Assembly (NCBI GenBank): GCA_016290335.1
Contig: JAEETM010000016.1
Location: 1-58,271 of the forward strand
Direction of reading: 5' to 3'
DNA from: Treponema sp.
GTDB lineage: Bacteria; Spirochaetota; Spirochaetia; Treponematales; Treponemataceae
Length of the DNA stretch: 58,271 bases
This document shows, piece after piece, positions 45,201 to 52,184 of the stretch. The first letter of the stretch is position 1, and the number at the start of each line of letters is the position of its first letter. The notes under the pieces were generated by a model that was given only the letters and a program-made list of their open reading frames with translations, did not search any database and was not told where the DNA came from. The position numbers were made by a program, and so were the translations under genes.

Positions 45201-45839
45201 TGTAGTTCTTACCGTGCAGCCGGTCGGGTCACCGCAGACTTCTGTGGAGAAGGTGCAGTGCCAGAGGGATTGTCGGATCGAGTCCGACAATGACAATGTG
45301 GTGTCCGAGGATGCTGCGTTTTTTATTACGAAATATGTGCCGTCAGAGGCAAGGAAAGTTTTTGGTGTGTTGATGAGCCATACATCGCGGAAGATGCCGG
45401 CGCCAGAGTACCAGCGGGTGTTGCAGTTCTGATAGACAGCAATCACAAGCACTTCGTTTTCGCCTTCCTGAATAAGAGCAGAAATATCAAACTCAAAAGT
45501 CGAATATCCATATTTCCATTCGCCGGCCTGTTTACCGTTTACCCAGACTGCACTGTTCATATAAACGCCTTCAAAGCGGATTGCTATATGACGGTCAGTA
45601 ACATCATCTTTTGTAAGCGAAAAAGTTTTTTTGTAGTAGCCAACGCTGTTTTTGTATAAATCCTGCACATGATAAATCTGCCAGTCGTGTGGAAGAGTGA
45701 CGGGCTTGTACTGTGCGGTTTTTGCATCATTATAAAAATCTTTTGGATTAAAAAGGACAGGGTTGCCATCCTTGTACATTGCTTCGGAAGAGAGTGACTG
45801 CTCGGAAAAGAGCCAGTTGTCGTTGAATAAAGTTGTCAT
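42207..45839 (-). CDS. Glycoside hydrolase family 2 enzyme (beta-galactosidase-like)
   Basis: The 1210-residue protein has an N-terminal sugar-binding domain (residues 1 to about 160, with TRWYSGAGIFRDVWL), an immunoglobulin-like domain and a TIM barrel (about 310-600). In the barrel, AVRCSHNPPP precedes acid/base Glu428 (MWSIGNE) and nucleophile Glu506 (IYGSETS). Several C-terminal beta domains follow, the last two resembling carbohydrate-binding modules (KVDFGTDGADTI and NMDFGTDSASKL). No signal peptide is present, so it acts in the cytoplasm. Around residues 177-205 an extra segment not expected in the family is partly encoded by a dispersed repeat. A promoter ends six bases before the ATG with no Shine-Dalgarno sequence. 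Confidence 0.9.
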   Translation of the reverse strand: MTTLFNDNWLFSEQSLSSEAMYKDGNPVLFNPKDFYNDAKTAQYKPVTLPHDWQIYHVQDLYKNSVGYYKKTFSLTKDDVTDRHIAIRFEGVYMNSAVWVNGKQAGEWKYGYSTFEFDISALIQEGENEVLVIAVYQNCNTRWYSGAGIFRDVWLINTPKTFLASDGTYFVIKNAASSDTTLSLSDSIRQSLWHCTFSTEVCGDPTGCTVRTTITNPQGKQLYQSTTPATPAPLSPQETAQLQRTVPALQNQKLFRATETFEIQNPHLWDIYDPYLYTATTELLDSQGKVLDSYSQNCGFKTASFTSDKGFFLNGRHVKIKGACHHHDQGCLGSAFNKNALKRQFLKLKEMGVNAVRCSHNPPPKAWMDLCDELGILVDDEAFDMWEKPKTPFDYGNYFNDWYERDAASWVRKDRNHPCLIMWSIGNEIYDTHIGNGLEITKKLYKVVEENDPCKNAQITIASNYMMTDGAQECAKHIDTVGYNYLERLYDEHHTKYPNWKIYGSETSSTVQSRGIYHFPDSLKLVTFSDGQCSTLGNCTTTWGCANTQTVISNDRDCPFSAGQFIWTGWDYIGEPTPYHSKNSYFGQIDTAGFPKDTFFLYKSEWAEKAEPFVHLLPYWDWNEGQLIDVKAYTNCNSVELFFNGTSLGRQSIDHTHGLKPFGQWQLEYHKGEIKALAYDDDGNEIASDTKSSFGDPTQIFMIPEEFKLADSNTTQLGDLLFIDLMLADKNGILVENARNYITFNVTGDATLLGMDNGDSTDYEEYKNEGGNSHTRKLFANRLLAVIQVKKHGKQGLPSFVITAASEGLPTVSLKYDGKEWKQVAPYLAVKPVMTFIPTRKIEITAKQTTATENKASSKGLILNKENTQIHVAAKVLPENATNKEILWNPVLKECVSSDNIEVCNKIGTGTGIESAEIKALGDGECILRCTAKNTSQLDEVISDLNFTVEGIGNPKLNPYKLIEACRFTAYDESKAKPRVSLESGIANRGVGPTWISFDKVDFGTDGADTIHLPIFSFETELPIEVWDGNPSKGECLGRFTYKHESIYNTFSENTFTLSHRLFGVHTIAIVLLHEHEFKGFYFDQTPKAFAKLRALDASVIIGDTFTKTATAVEGIGNNVNLDFENMDFGTDSASKLTICGKSNTDNNTINLKLFDDDGSSTTHVIEFARTNSDYEEKTFTLSPVTGKKKVSFVFLPGCNFDFAWFRFKK
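45268..45295. repeat. Dispersed palindromic repeat, copy 3, inside the GH2 coding sequence
   Basis: GATTG-TCGGATCGAGTCCGA-CAATGACA. On the coding strand it encodes about residues 182-191 (LSLSDSIRQS) without breaking the frame. It is nearly identical to the intergenic copy at 42163-42190, differing at three positions of 28, two of them compensatory in the stem. Confidence 0.8.
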
Positions 45840-45845
45840 AGCTTG

Positions 45846-45874
45846 AGTATAGCAAAGAAAGGGTGAAATGTCAG
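45846..45874 (-). promoter_or_regulatory. GH2 gene promoter, leaderless
   Basis: On the minus strand CTGACA (45869-45874), a 17-base spacer and TATACT (45846-45851), then six bases to the ATG at 45839. It lies between the SRP RNA terminator and the gene. Confidence 0.75.
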
Positions 45875-45916
45875 TTCAAAAAATAGGATAGAAAACTCTA
45901 AAAAGTGGAAAAAAAA

Positions 45917-46013
45917 GAGCCAGATAATCCCAAGCACAGCTCTAATCGCATACCGCTGCTGGATTCCTCCTCTGACGGGGTTTTGCGAAAGACACTTGAA
46001 GGGCATCTGGCTC
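45917..46013 (-). ncRNA. ffs: Signal recognition particle RNA (small bacterial type, 4.5S-like)
   Basis: The 97-base RNA has complementary ends (GAGCCAGAT and ATCTGGCTC) closing a long hairpin. Its apex carries the SRP domain IV signature GTCAG-AGGA-GGAA-TCC-AGCAG with the symmetric and asymmetric internal loops that bind Ffh. A run of eight T follows at once on the minus strand and serves as terminator. It lies only four bases downstream of tRNA-Ser and is presumably cut from a common precursor. Confidence 0.93.
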
Positions 46014-46017
46014 ATCA

Positions 46018-46104
46018 CGGAAAGACGGGGATTCGAACCCCGGATACCATTTCTGGTATGCACGCCTTCCAAGCGTGTACCTTAAACCACTCGGACATCT
46101 TTCC
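46018..46104 (-). tRNA. tRNA-Ser (anticodon GGA)
   Basis: The 87-base RNA has acceptor arms GGAAAGA and TCTTTCC, the anticodon arm CACGC-TTGGAAG-GCGTG with anticodon GGA, and a long class II variable arm (ATACC-AGAAAT-GGTAT). The T arm is CGGGG-TTCGAAT-CCCCG and the discriminator base is G. CCA is not encoded, so it must be added enzymatically. It reads serine codons UCC and UCU. Confidence 0.97.
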
Positions 46105-46117
46105 AAAGTGTAATAGG

Positions 46118-46146
46118 AATTTACTATTTATTTGGGGATGTGTCAA
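46118..46146 (-). promoter_or_regulatory. Promoter of the tRNA-Ser/SRP RNA unit
   Basis: On the minus strand a perfect TTGACA (46141-46146), a 17-base spacer and TAAATT (46118-46123). The tRNA starts 14 bases further. The -35 box overlaps the proposed start codon of the divergent FHIPEP gene. Confidence 0.55.
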
Positions 46147-47336
46147 TGAGGGGGGAAGGTTTAGTTTTATATAAAAAAATGGATTTTATATCATTAACTG
46201 ATAATTGTGTGTGCTTAAATTATTCTATGGCAGGAAGACGAAAAATATACCGGATTTATGACAATGGGTGTTATCGGGATTTTGGAAAACAACCAAATCC
46301 ATTAGAACTCCAGATAGGATATGCTGTTATTTCGCTGGTAAAAGTAAGAGATGATAAAAAAGACCCTCCTTTATTAAAAGAAATAGACTATTTGCGAAAT
46401 CAAATTGATGCAGAATATGGACTTCCTCTTCCTAAAATATATATCAGGGATAATATGTGTCTTGAACCAAACGGTTACTGCATTTTATTGCATGGTATTG
46501 AAGTAGCCCGATATGAATGTAGATACGGATATTGCTTATGCATAGACACAGGCGCTGTAAAAGAGGCATTAAAAGGTGAGAAAACAAAAGATCCTGTTTT
46601 TGTTTTAGATGCAATTTTTCTTCCGGAAGACAGAAGAACTGATGCAGAAGTTCATGGATATGTTGTTGTAGATATGAGTACCCTCGTTCGATACCATCTT
46701 TACAAGATTATAAAAAAGAATATTACAAAGTTCCTGGATCAATGCATGGTAAATACTCTTATTAATAAAGTCAGCGAACGAAATCCTGATGTAGTAGAGG
46801 ATCTTTTTGTCAGACGCAATTTTCTTATATCAGATTTAAAGATAATTCTAAACTGGCTTCTTGAAGAAGATGTTTCTATCCGCGATATGAACGCAATTCT
46901 GGAAACGATTGCTGATAATTTGGAAGATAAAAAGAAACCTGAAGAACTGATGGAAAAAATCAGGGAAAAACTGGCATTTTCAATTCTTACAAAAATTGCA
47001 GATGATAAAAAGGTTGTTCATGTAATAAAAGTTTCGCAGCCGTTTGCTGACTTTTTAGCAGAACATACTGTTTTACCGGCATCCAGAACCGAATTACCAT
47101 ATTTTGAATTAAATCCTGCTGATGCAAAAAGATTTGATTTTGAGCTGGAAAATAAAATCAAAAACATAAAAGATAAAGGCTTTATAACTGCTGTTCAAAC
47201 TTGTAATAATCTAAGAACTCCTTTTGCAAGGTGGTTAAGGAGTAAATATGATGATTGTTATTGTATTTCAGAGTTTGAAGCAAAGACTGTGAGCAATAGA
47301 GAGATTTCTTTATTTATAGAAGGGGAGTTGGAATAA
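46146..47336 (+). CDS. Soluble FlhA C-terminal-domain protein (FHIPEP family, no membrane part)
   Basis: The 396-residue protein corresponds to the cytoplasmic half of FlhA/type III secretion export-gate proteins. PLELQIGYAVISLVK near residue 52 is the start of domain D1, LPLPKIYIRDNMCLEPNGY near 96 the conserved IRDN-L-PN-Y stretch, VHGYVVVDMSTLVRYHL near 177 and VSIRDMNAILETIADN near 243 match the D2/D3 signatures. The eight N-terminal membrane helices are absent; the first 45 residues are unrelated. In FlhA this part forms a nonameric ring that binds chaperones and substrates. Here it would be free in the cytoplasm. GGGG precedes the ATG at 46146; an ATG at 46179 is an alternative. No other export gene is near. 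Confidence 0.8.
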   Translation: MRGEGLVLYKKMDFISLTDNCVCLNYSMAGRRKIYRIYDNGCYRDFGKQPNPLELQIGYAVISLVKVRDDKKDPPLLKEIDYLRNQIDAEYGLPLPKIYIRDNMCLEPNGYCILLHGIEVARYECRYGYCLCIDTGAVKEALKGEKTKDPVFVLDAIFLPEDRRTDAEVHGYVVVDMSTLVRYHLYKIIKKNITKFLDQCMVNTLINKVSERNPDVVEDLFVRRNFLISDLKIILNWLLEEDVSIRDMNAILETIADNLEDKKKPEELMEKIREKLAFSILTKIADDKKVVHVIKVSQPFADFLAEHTVLPASRTELPYFELNPADAKRFDFELENKIKNIKDKGFITAVQTCNNLRTPFARWLRSKYDDCYCISEFEAKTVSNREISLFIEGELE

Positions 47337-47364
47337 ACTCCATTGTAAAGTACAACTCTGCATT

Positions 47365-48075
47365 TCAGACATTTGCAAAAAGCTCTATTTCTCCTTGAGA
47401 TTCGAGTCTGAGAATGAGGGCAATTATTTTGGAGCGGCTGGTATCAAGTTTGAGTTGAGAGGGTTGAGGGGTGATCTCTATATCTTCTTTGAGCATTTTT
47501 GCGGCGCGAGTGGACATGTTGCGGAATATCTTATTCTGAACATCTTCAGATTCATATTTGAGAACGATTGATATATCTCTCTCGTCTATATCGCGTAAGA
47601 TTTTCTGGACAGCAGTGTCGTTCAGATAAACGAGGTCTTTAAAATCAAAAAGACATTTATCCAGTTTTTGTTTGAGGATTGGGGTGGTTGTGCGAAAATC
47701 TTGTACGGCTGTTTTGGCAAAATCCTTTCCGGATGCGGGAAGGCTTTCTTTTATGATTTGAAAATCATCATCACAGGTTACTCCAGAGCTTGTTACAATG
47801 TGGTTGGCTTCATCAATGACAGTAGAATCAGTTTTTTGATAGGATTTTGAAAGCACAAAGATTTTGTCTCGGGTATCGAAATCGTAAGCCTGCAGCAGTT
47901 CGTCTGCTTCTGTGTAATCCAGTTTTAGATAAGCAATTATTTTGGCAAGGCTTTCAAAATGTTTTTCCTGCAAATATTCACGTAAAGCTTTTTGTGTTTC
48001 TTTTGAGATGTTGTCCATTGCGTAAGAAACCATAATCTGAGCCTTTCGACGTTCTACAGATAATTCATTTGTCAT
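47365..48075 (-). CDS. FliG C-terminal-domain protein
   Basis: The 236-residue protein ends with a FliG_C-like domain at about residues 135-236: FDFKDLVYLNDTAVQKILRD, a segment like the torque helix region of FliG, then IFRNMSTRAAKMLKEDIE and a final LRLESQGEIE. The N-terminal 130 residues are helical and only faintly FliG-like. In flagella FliG couples the rotor to stators. This copy stands outside any flagellar operon and next to a free FlhA domain. GGAGG lies before the ATG at 48075. Its promoter carries the shared palindrome (48124-48138). It converges with the FHIPEP gene, with stops 29 bases apart. Confidence 0.8.
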   Translation of the reverse strand: MTNELSVERRKAQIMVSYAMDNISKETQKALREYLQEKHFESLAKIIAYLKLDYTEADELLQAYDFDTRDKIFVLSKSYQKTDSTVIDEANHIVTSSGVTCDDDFQIIKESLPASGKDFAKTAVQDFRTTTPILKQKLDKCLFDFKDLVYLNDTAVQKILRDIDERDISIVLKYESEDVQNKIFRNMSTRAAKMLKEDIEITPQPSQLKLDTSRSKIIALILRLESQGEIELFANV

Positions 48076-48106
48076 ATAGAGCCTCCGTAAGCTTTTGATA
48101 AGTATA

Positions 48107-48155
48107 AATATAACGGAAGAAACTATCATCTAATGATATTCCTATGATTTAAACT
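48107..48155. promoter_or_regulatory. Bidirectional palindrome promoter, site A
   Basis: TATCAT-CTA-ATGATA at 48124-48138. On the minus strand it is followed after exactly 10 bases by TTATATT (-10 at 48107-48112) for the FliG-like gene; on the plus strand after 10 bases by TTAAACT (-10 at 48150-48155) for the gene at 48179. The palindrome takes the place of a -35 box in both directions. Confidence 0.75.
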
Positions 48156-48178
48156 ATAGGTGGAAATGGAGGTGCGTT

Positions 48179-49408
48179 ATGAAAAAATCAAAAAAAATCT
48201 GCCGGACGGATGCAACTGCAATCTTGAAGTTTTACAGCTTTGAGGATGGGACTTTTGCGTTTTTTTATGAAGTCAGGAAAAAAGGCCTTGTAAAATATTT
48301 TGTGAATTGTAACGGCAAGGTGTTTGGTCCGTATGAAGAAGTGGATGAATCGCAGGATGAAGAGTATAACGGTGAAGCTGGCAAAACCTTCAGAGAGTTT
48401 TTGTGGATTGGTAAGATTGATGGAGAAAATTATGTTTTTAAGAACGGAAAGAAAATCAAAAAAGAGGAAACTGTTTCAAGTGAAAAAGTATGCAAAATGC
48501 TTGATAAAATGTGTGAGGACATAAAAGAATATGAAAAATCACTTCCGGATGAAGAGTATGATGAAAAAACGCATATTCTTGAGGACAGGGTAAACAAATG
48601 TGAATGGTTTGTAACTCCAAAAGAAAAGTTTGGTCCGTATCACAAGATTTTACAAACTGCGTATAAAGACGAAAATCATTTTCAGTTTATTTACAAAAAA
48701 GAGAGTGATGATGATTTTTCTTTTTACAATCTGAATGGAAATGATTGTAAAAAATTATATGACCCAACATGTTTTGCACAGCTTTTTTATGACAGCAGGG
48801 GACGTGCTTTCGTAACAAATCTGTATGAAAAATATATTTTGATTGATGGTGAGGAAAATTATCCGCTTGGTACAGAATGCCTGATGATAAATTATTGCGA
48901 AAAGAATGGTTCTGGATATGAGGTTATAAGTGGTGATAATTTTTCCCGTTCAACAACAGAAATAAAATGTAATGGAAATCATGTTTACGCAGATTGGAGC
49001 TGGTGTGTTTTGCAGGATGGTTCAATCGCTTATTCACATGGATATGAAAATAAGGCTTACTGGTCTGCATCAAATGGGGGAAAAGAAACCCGGATATCCG
49101 CGATGGTGCATGGAGAAAAGCCTAAGATTTTTGGACATATAGTTCAGTTTGAAAAATGCGGGCTTTCTTATCTTATGATTGAAGGACGGGAATATCCTGG
49201 AATGGTAGATGTGGGGGTGAATGGAAAAGCGGGATTTGTTTTTGTAAAAGTGCATAATCTGTATTTTTATGAGTATGAAACGCCACGGCTTTTTGGATAC
49301 AGTTATAATCGCGGTGGAATGAATTATACGGATGTATGTGAAATTGAAAAGAAGAATATTGAGGATTTAATACGTGGTAAGCTTATTGCGGGGGAATGTG
49401 AGGTGTAA
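48179..49408 (+). CDS. Unknown protein with GPY-type repeats
   Basis: The 409-residue protein is not assigned to a family. It contains repeated beta-strand segments with NGKVFGPYEEV (near residue 42) and PKEKFGPYHKIL (near 146), followed by further NG-turn segments. This recalls WG-repeat or beta-propeller-like proteins of Bacteroidetes and spirochaetes. It is hydrophilic, without signal peptide or membrane helix, and contains a charged helical linker near residues 95-135. GGAGG precedes the ATG. It shares its promoter palindrome with the FliG-like gene, so both are probably expressed under the same condition. Confidence 0.6.
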   Translation: MKKSKKICRTDATAILKFYSFEDGTFAFFYEVRKKGLVKYFVNCNGKVFGPYEEVDESQDEEYNGEAGKTFREFLWIGKIDGENYVFKNGKKIKKEETVSSEKVCKMLDKMCEDIKEYEKSLPDEEYDEKTHILEDRVNKCEWFVTPKEKFGPYHKILQTAYKDENHFQFIYKKESDDDFSFYNLNGNDCKKLYDPTCFAQLFYDSRGRAFVTNLYEKYILIDGEENYPLGTECLMINYCEKNGSGYEVISGDNFSRSTTEIKCNGNHVYADWSWCVLQDGSIAYSHGYENKAYWSASNGGKETRISAMVHGEKPKIFGHIVQFEKCGLSYLMIEGREYPGMVDVGVNGKAGFVFVKVHNLYFYEYETPRLFGYSYNRGGMNYTDVCEIEKKNIEDLIRGKLIAGECEV

Positions 49409-49488
49409 TTGCGTTATTCGGTCGGATTTTGCGAGTGCGATTGCATTATTCGGTCGAAAAATGCAGATTAAGTTGCAATATTCGGTTG
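49409..49488 (+). repeat. Three-copy direct repeat with exact 32-base period
   Basis: TTGCGTTATTCGGTCG (49409-49424), TTGCATTATTCGGTCG (49441-49456) and TTGCAATATTCGGTTG (49473-49488) start exactly 32 bases apart, between the GPY-repeat gene and the next gene. The 16-base spacers end in TGCG, TGCA or CGCA motifs. The array begins within the end of the preceding stop codon region. Confidence 0.75.
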
Positions 49489-49536
49489 AAAAACGCAATA
49501 GGATGAAATCAATCTGAAAAAGGGAGATAAAAATAA

Positions 49537-50205
49537 ATGTCAAACAAACAGGAATCGGAAGATAAACTTGCAAAACGATTTATTTATGAACTCAAGAAAC
49601 TAACTACAAGTGTTATAAAAGGAATGCCTGCGGAGACTTATTATTCAGCTGCAAAATCCTTGAAAGACCTTTTCGATTCTTTTGCAATCATTGAAGAGTT
49701 TTACAGGCCTTTGAATTGTTATTGGGAAATAAAAATTGCTCTCCAGAAGTATGCACAATTTGTGGATAAAACGCTGCCTTATGCTGAAGATTTCAAAAGA
49801 ATGTTGATTCATTTTTTTGTGGTGATTGAACAAATCTATTTTTATGAGATTTATGGATTCTTTTCGACAACAGTTCATCCGGGGGAAGTTCCTGGGTTAC
49901 CGGTAAAATGCAATTGCGGGTGTCTTCCTTTCTGGCCGTTAGAGCCGGTAGTGGATGAGCATGGACAGGTCATCTATAAGAAAGTAATTCGATTTTACAA
50001 TAAAAATAGAATCCGTCCGCTATGTATGACTATAGGCAGCAAGCCTGAAATCTTGGAAGGGCGTGATAAGTGCAAACTAACGGATGAGCAGATTGAACAA
50101 CTGAAAGCGTTTGTCCGCAAGAATCGTGACCTCATCAAGCGGCATTATAAAGATGACCTTTCTAGCAGTGAGTTTATTGGAGCTTTGAAAAAAAGGAATA
50201 AGTAA
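49537..50205 (+). CDS. Unknown protein, paralogue of the one at 57408
   Basis: The 222-residue protein has a helical N-terminal half, a Cys-containing turn VPGLPVKCNCGC near residue 120, then MTIGSKPEILEGRDKCKLTD and a helix with LKAFVRKNRDLIKRHYKD. The same order GLP-C...C, xTIG-x-P-x-L, C, E(Q)I, LIK occurs in the protein at 57408, so the two share a domain of about 100 residues. The Cys pairs could bind a metal. No known family is recognised. GGGAG lies ten bases before the ATG. Confidence 0.6.
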   Translation: MSNKQESEDKLAKRFIYELKKLTTSVIKGMPAETYYSAAKSLKDLFDSFAIIEEFYRPLNCYWEIKIALQKYAQFVDKTLPYAEDFKRMLIHFFVVIEQIYFYEIYGFFSTTVHPGEVPGLPVKCNCGCLPFWPLEPVVDEHGQVIYKKVIRFYNKNRIRPLCMTIGSKPEILEGRDKCKLTDEQIEQLKAFVRKNRDLIKRHYKDDLSSSEFIGALKKRNK

Positions 50206-50237
50206 TATCATTAAATGATATTTCTGTATGGTAATAA
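50206..50237 (+). promoter_or_regulatory. Palindrome promoter, site B
   Basis: TATCAT-TAA-ATGATA at 50206-50220 (extended to a perfect 19-base palindrome 50204-50222), 10 bases, then GTAATAA with a -10-like TAATAA at 50232-50237. The DnaB-like operon starts at 50261. Confidence 0.65.
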
Positions 50238-50260
50238 TATCAACAGTAAGGAGGAAAAAA

Positions 50261-50995
50261 ATGAAAATTATTCATTCTGTAAAATCTGGAATTAAGGAGT
50301 TGGATGAAATTACAGGTGGTTTCTTTCCAGAAGAATTAACGATTGTGGGAGCACGACCTGGTATTGGAAAGACAATGTTTATTCTCAATTCTCTAAAAAG
50401 TATGATAGAAAATCATTCAGAAAAGCCAGTTTTGTTTTCTATAGAGATGTCAAAGGTTTGTGTCCTACATAGACTGGCTTCGATGATTACCGGAGTTCCA
50501 TTAAGTGAAATCCGAAGCGGGGGTGTGAAAGATGAGACTGCATTTTTACAAGTTAAAAAAATGATAGAAGAATCTGATTTAAGAATTGATGCATCTCCAA
50601 AACTTTCAATCGATGAGCTTTGTTTAAAGGTAAAATTCTATGTGCAAGAACTAGGTCGGAATATTGTCTTTATTGATTATCTTGGTCTTATTGGTGTTGA
50701 AAATGAAAATATGCCTATTTACGAACAGATTTCACAAATAACAAGAAAATTAAAGATTATGGCCAGAGAACTTTGTATCCCTGTTGTTTGTGCATGTCAG
50801 GTAGCACGCAGTATTGAAGAAGATGAAGAACCAAAACTGAATCAGTTAAGAGGTTCTTCTACTGTAGAGCAGGATGCAGATACAATTATTTTTGTTCATA
50901 AACCAAACAGTGATGATGCTGGTAATGCGGCTTTTCATCGGGAACTAATTATTGCAAAGAACAGAAATGGCGATACTGGTCGTGTAAGCGTTTAA
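50261..50995 (+). CDS. DnaB-helicase-like RecA-fold ATPase without N-terminal domain
   Basis: The 244-residue protein corresponds to the C-terminal motor domain of replicative helicase DnaB. Walker A ARPGIGKT lies near residue 32, IEMSKVCVLHRLASM is motif H1a, VFIDYLGLIG is Walker B with Asp, and ACQVARSIEED and LRGSSTVEQDADTIIFVHKP complete motifs 3 and 4. IIAKNRNGDTG supplies the arginine finger region. It lacks the DnaB N-terminal domain that binds primase and is short by about 15 residues at the C-terminus. It may be a phage- or plasmid-type helicase or a KaiC-like switch. AAGGAGG precedes the ATG. It heads a three-gene operon. Confidence 0.82.
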   Translation: MKIIHSVKSGIKELDEITGGFFPEELTIVGARPGIGKTMFILNSLKSMIENHSEKPVLFSIEMSKVCVLHRLASMITGVPLSEIRSGGVKDETAFLQVKKMIEESDLRIDASPKLSIDELCLKVKFYVQELGRNIVFIDYLGLIGVENENMPIYEQISQITRKLKIMARELCIPVVCACQVARSIEEDEEPKLNQLRGSSTVEQDADTIIFVHKPNSDDAGNAAFHRELIIAKNRNGDTGRVSV

Positions 50996-51008
50996 TGGAG
51001 AATAATTC

Positions 51009-51440
51009 ATGATTACAGTTAAAAATCTTCCAAAAAACATTGACGACATCACCTGGCAGGACGTGCAGAATTGTTTTGTTTATCCTCCTGAAAGACCACC
51101 GGTACGGCTTTTGAAAGTGGAAACTGGACTGCCTGTAAATATTTTAAATGTTACTTATGGCGTTTCTTTTGAAATTGGTTTGATAGAATGGGTTGAAGTC
51201 CAGACTAATACGAATGATGAAATTGATGAAAATAATTATGAAATCTTCTGGTTCAACGAAAATGCAGAAACAGTTTTGGGAAATAGCAATATGACTACAG
51301 AACTTTTAACTATTGTGCAGGATTATATCAAGAAGTCTTATGCAGATGAAAACTCGCTGCTTTACAAAACGATGCAGAAACGTAAAGAAGAGTGGGAGAG
51401 GGATGTTGATAAAATGAAAGAGGAAAGGAAAGGTATTTAA
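51009..51440 (+). CDS. Unknown protein in the DnaB-like operon
   Basis: The 143-residue acidic protein is not recognised. It begins MITVKNLPKNIDDITWQDVQ, has a beta-rich middle with LLKVETGLPVNILNVTYGVS, and ends in a charged helix (KRKEEWERDVDKMKEERKG). It starts 14 bases after the DnaB-like gene with GGAG upstream, so it is co-transcribed. Confidence 0.55.
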   Translation: MITVKNLPKNIDDITWQDVQNCFVYPPERPPVRLLKVETGLPVNILNVTYGVSFEIGLIEWVEVQTNTNDEIDENNYEIFWFNENAETVLGNSNMTTELLTIVQDYIKKSYADENSLLYKTMQKRKEEWERDVDKMKEERKGI

Positions 51441-51478
51441 AGTAAAATCAAAAAAGAGCACTTTCCGGGAGGATGAAA

Positions 51479-52111
51479 ATGAAATGTGATGTAGTTATTT
51501 ATTCAAAGACAGCGGCAGTGGGGGTATTTTGGTTTGCGGGGTGGTATAATGAGCCGTCTGTAATGTTTGTTTATGAAGCTTGCGGTTACAAAGATAATGA
51601 TTCTGAAGAATGGACAAAGGAAAGTTTAGCCGAGGTAAAATCTTTTGGTGAGAGTTGTGAAGAAAATGAAGATTTTGTAATGCGGCTGATGAAGCGGGTT
51701 TCTGAGGGAGATTTAATTCCTGATGATTTGTATAAGGATTTTGTAAGTTTATTTGTAAAGGTGTTGAATAAAGTAAAAGGTAATAAGGATGATTATTTCA
51801 ATAAAAGGAAAATAATTTATACAGATTTAATAAAATATTGTCAGGAAAATATGGCATGGTGCATTATACACAATCTGGAAAAATCTAAGACAGAAAATGA
51901 TAAGGTTGCTGCGTTCCAGTGCGCAAAATATTGGGCAGAAGAATATGACGATGCCTGTGCATATCAGCAGCTTGCGTATTATTGTTATTATGGAATTGGA
52001 GTGGAAAAGTCTTATAAAAAAGTTTTTTCATTTATGAAGAAGGCTGCGGAACTGGGGAATGAGTATGCTATACGTTGGCTTGAACGAAATGATGATGAGG
52101 ACGATGAGTGA
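51479..52111 (+). CDS. Sel1-like repeat protein
   Basis: The 210-residue protein has an N-terminal part of unknown type and two or so Sel1-like/TPR repeats near the end (AYQQLAYYCYYGIGVEKSYK and VFSFMKKAAELGNEYAIRWL), which are protein-binding helices. It is acidic and ends in a DDED tail. The ATG at 51479 is preferred to 51473 because GGGAGG ends directly before the latter, leaving six bases to the former. It is the last gene of the operon begun at 50261. Confidence 0.65.
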   Translation: MKCDVVIYSKTAAVGVFWFAGWYNEPSVMFVYEACGYKDNDSEEWTKESLAEVKSFGESCEENEDFVMRLMKRVSEGDLIPDDLYKDFVSLFVKVLNKVKGNKDDYFNKRKIIYTDLIKYCQENMAWCIIHNLEKSKTENDKVAAFQCAKYWAEEYDDACAYQQLAYYCYYGIGVEKSYKKVFSFMKKAAELGNEYAIRWLERNDDEDDE

Positions 52112-52184
52112 TATAGAAAAAGTATCATAAGTAAAGAATATATTTCAAAAAGAGAGAAAATATAAAGTCTTCATAAGCAATGAA

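Noticed and set aside
46146..47336. Functional type III secretion system gene
   Set aside because: All membrane helices of FlhA are missing and no other export apparatus gene is near.
49409..49488. Possible CRISPR remnant
   Set aside because: Repeats of 16 bases with 16-base spacers and only three copies, and no cas genes.
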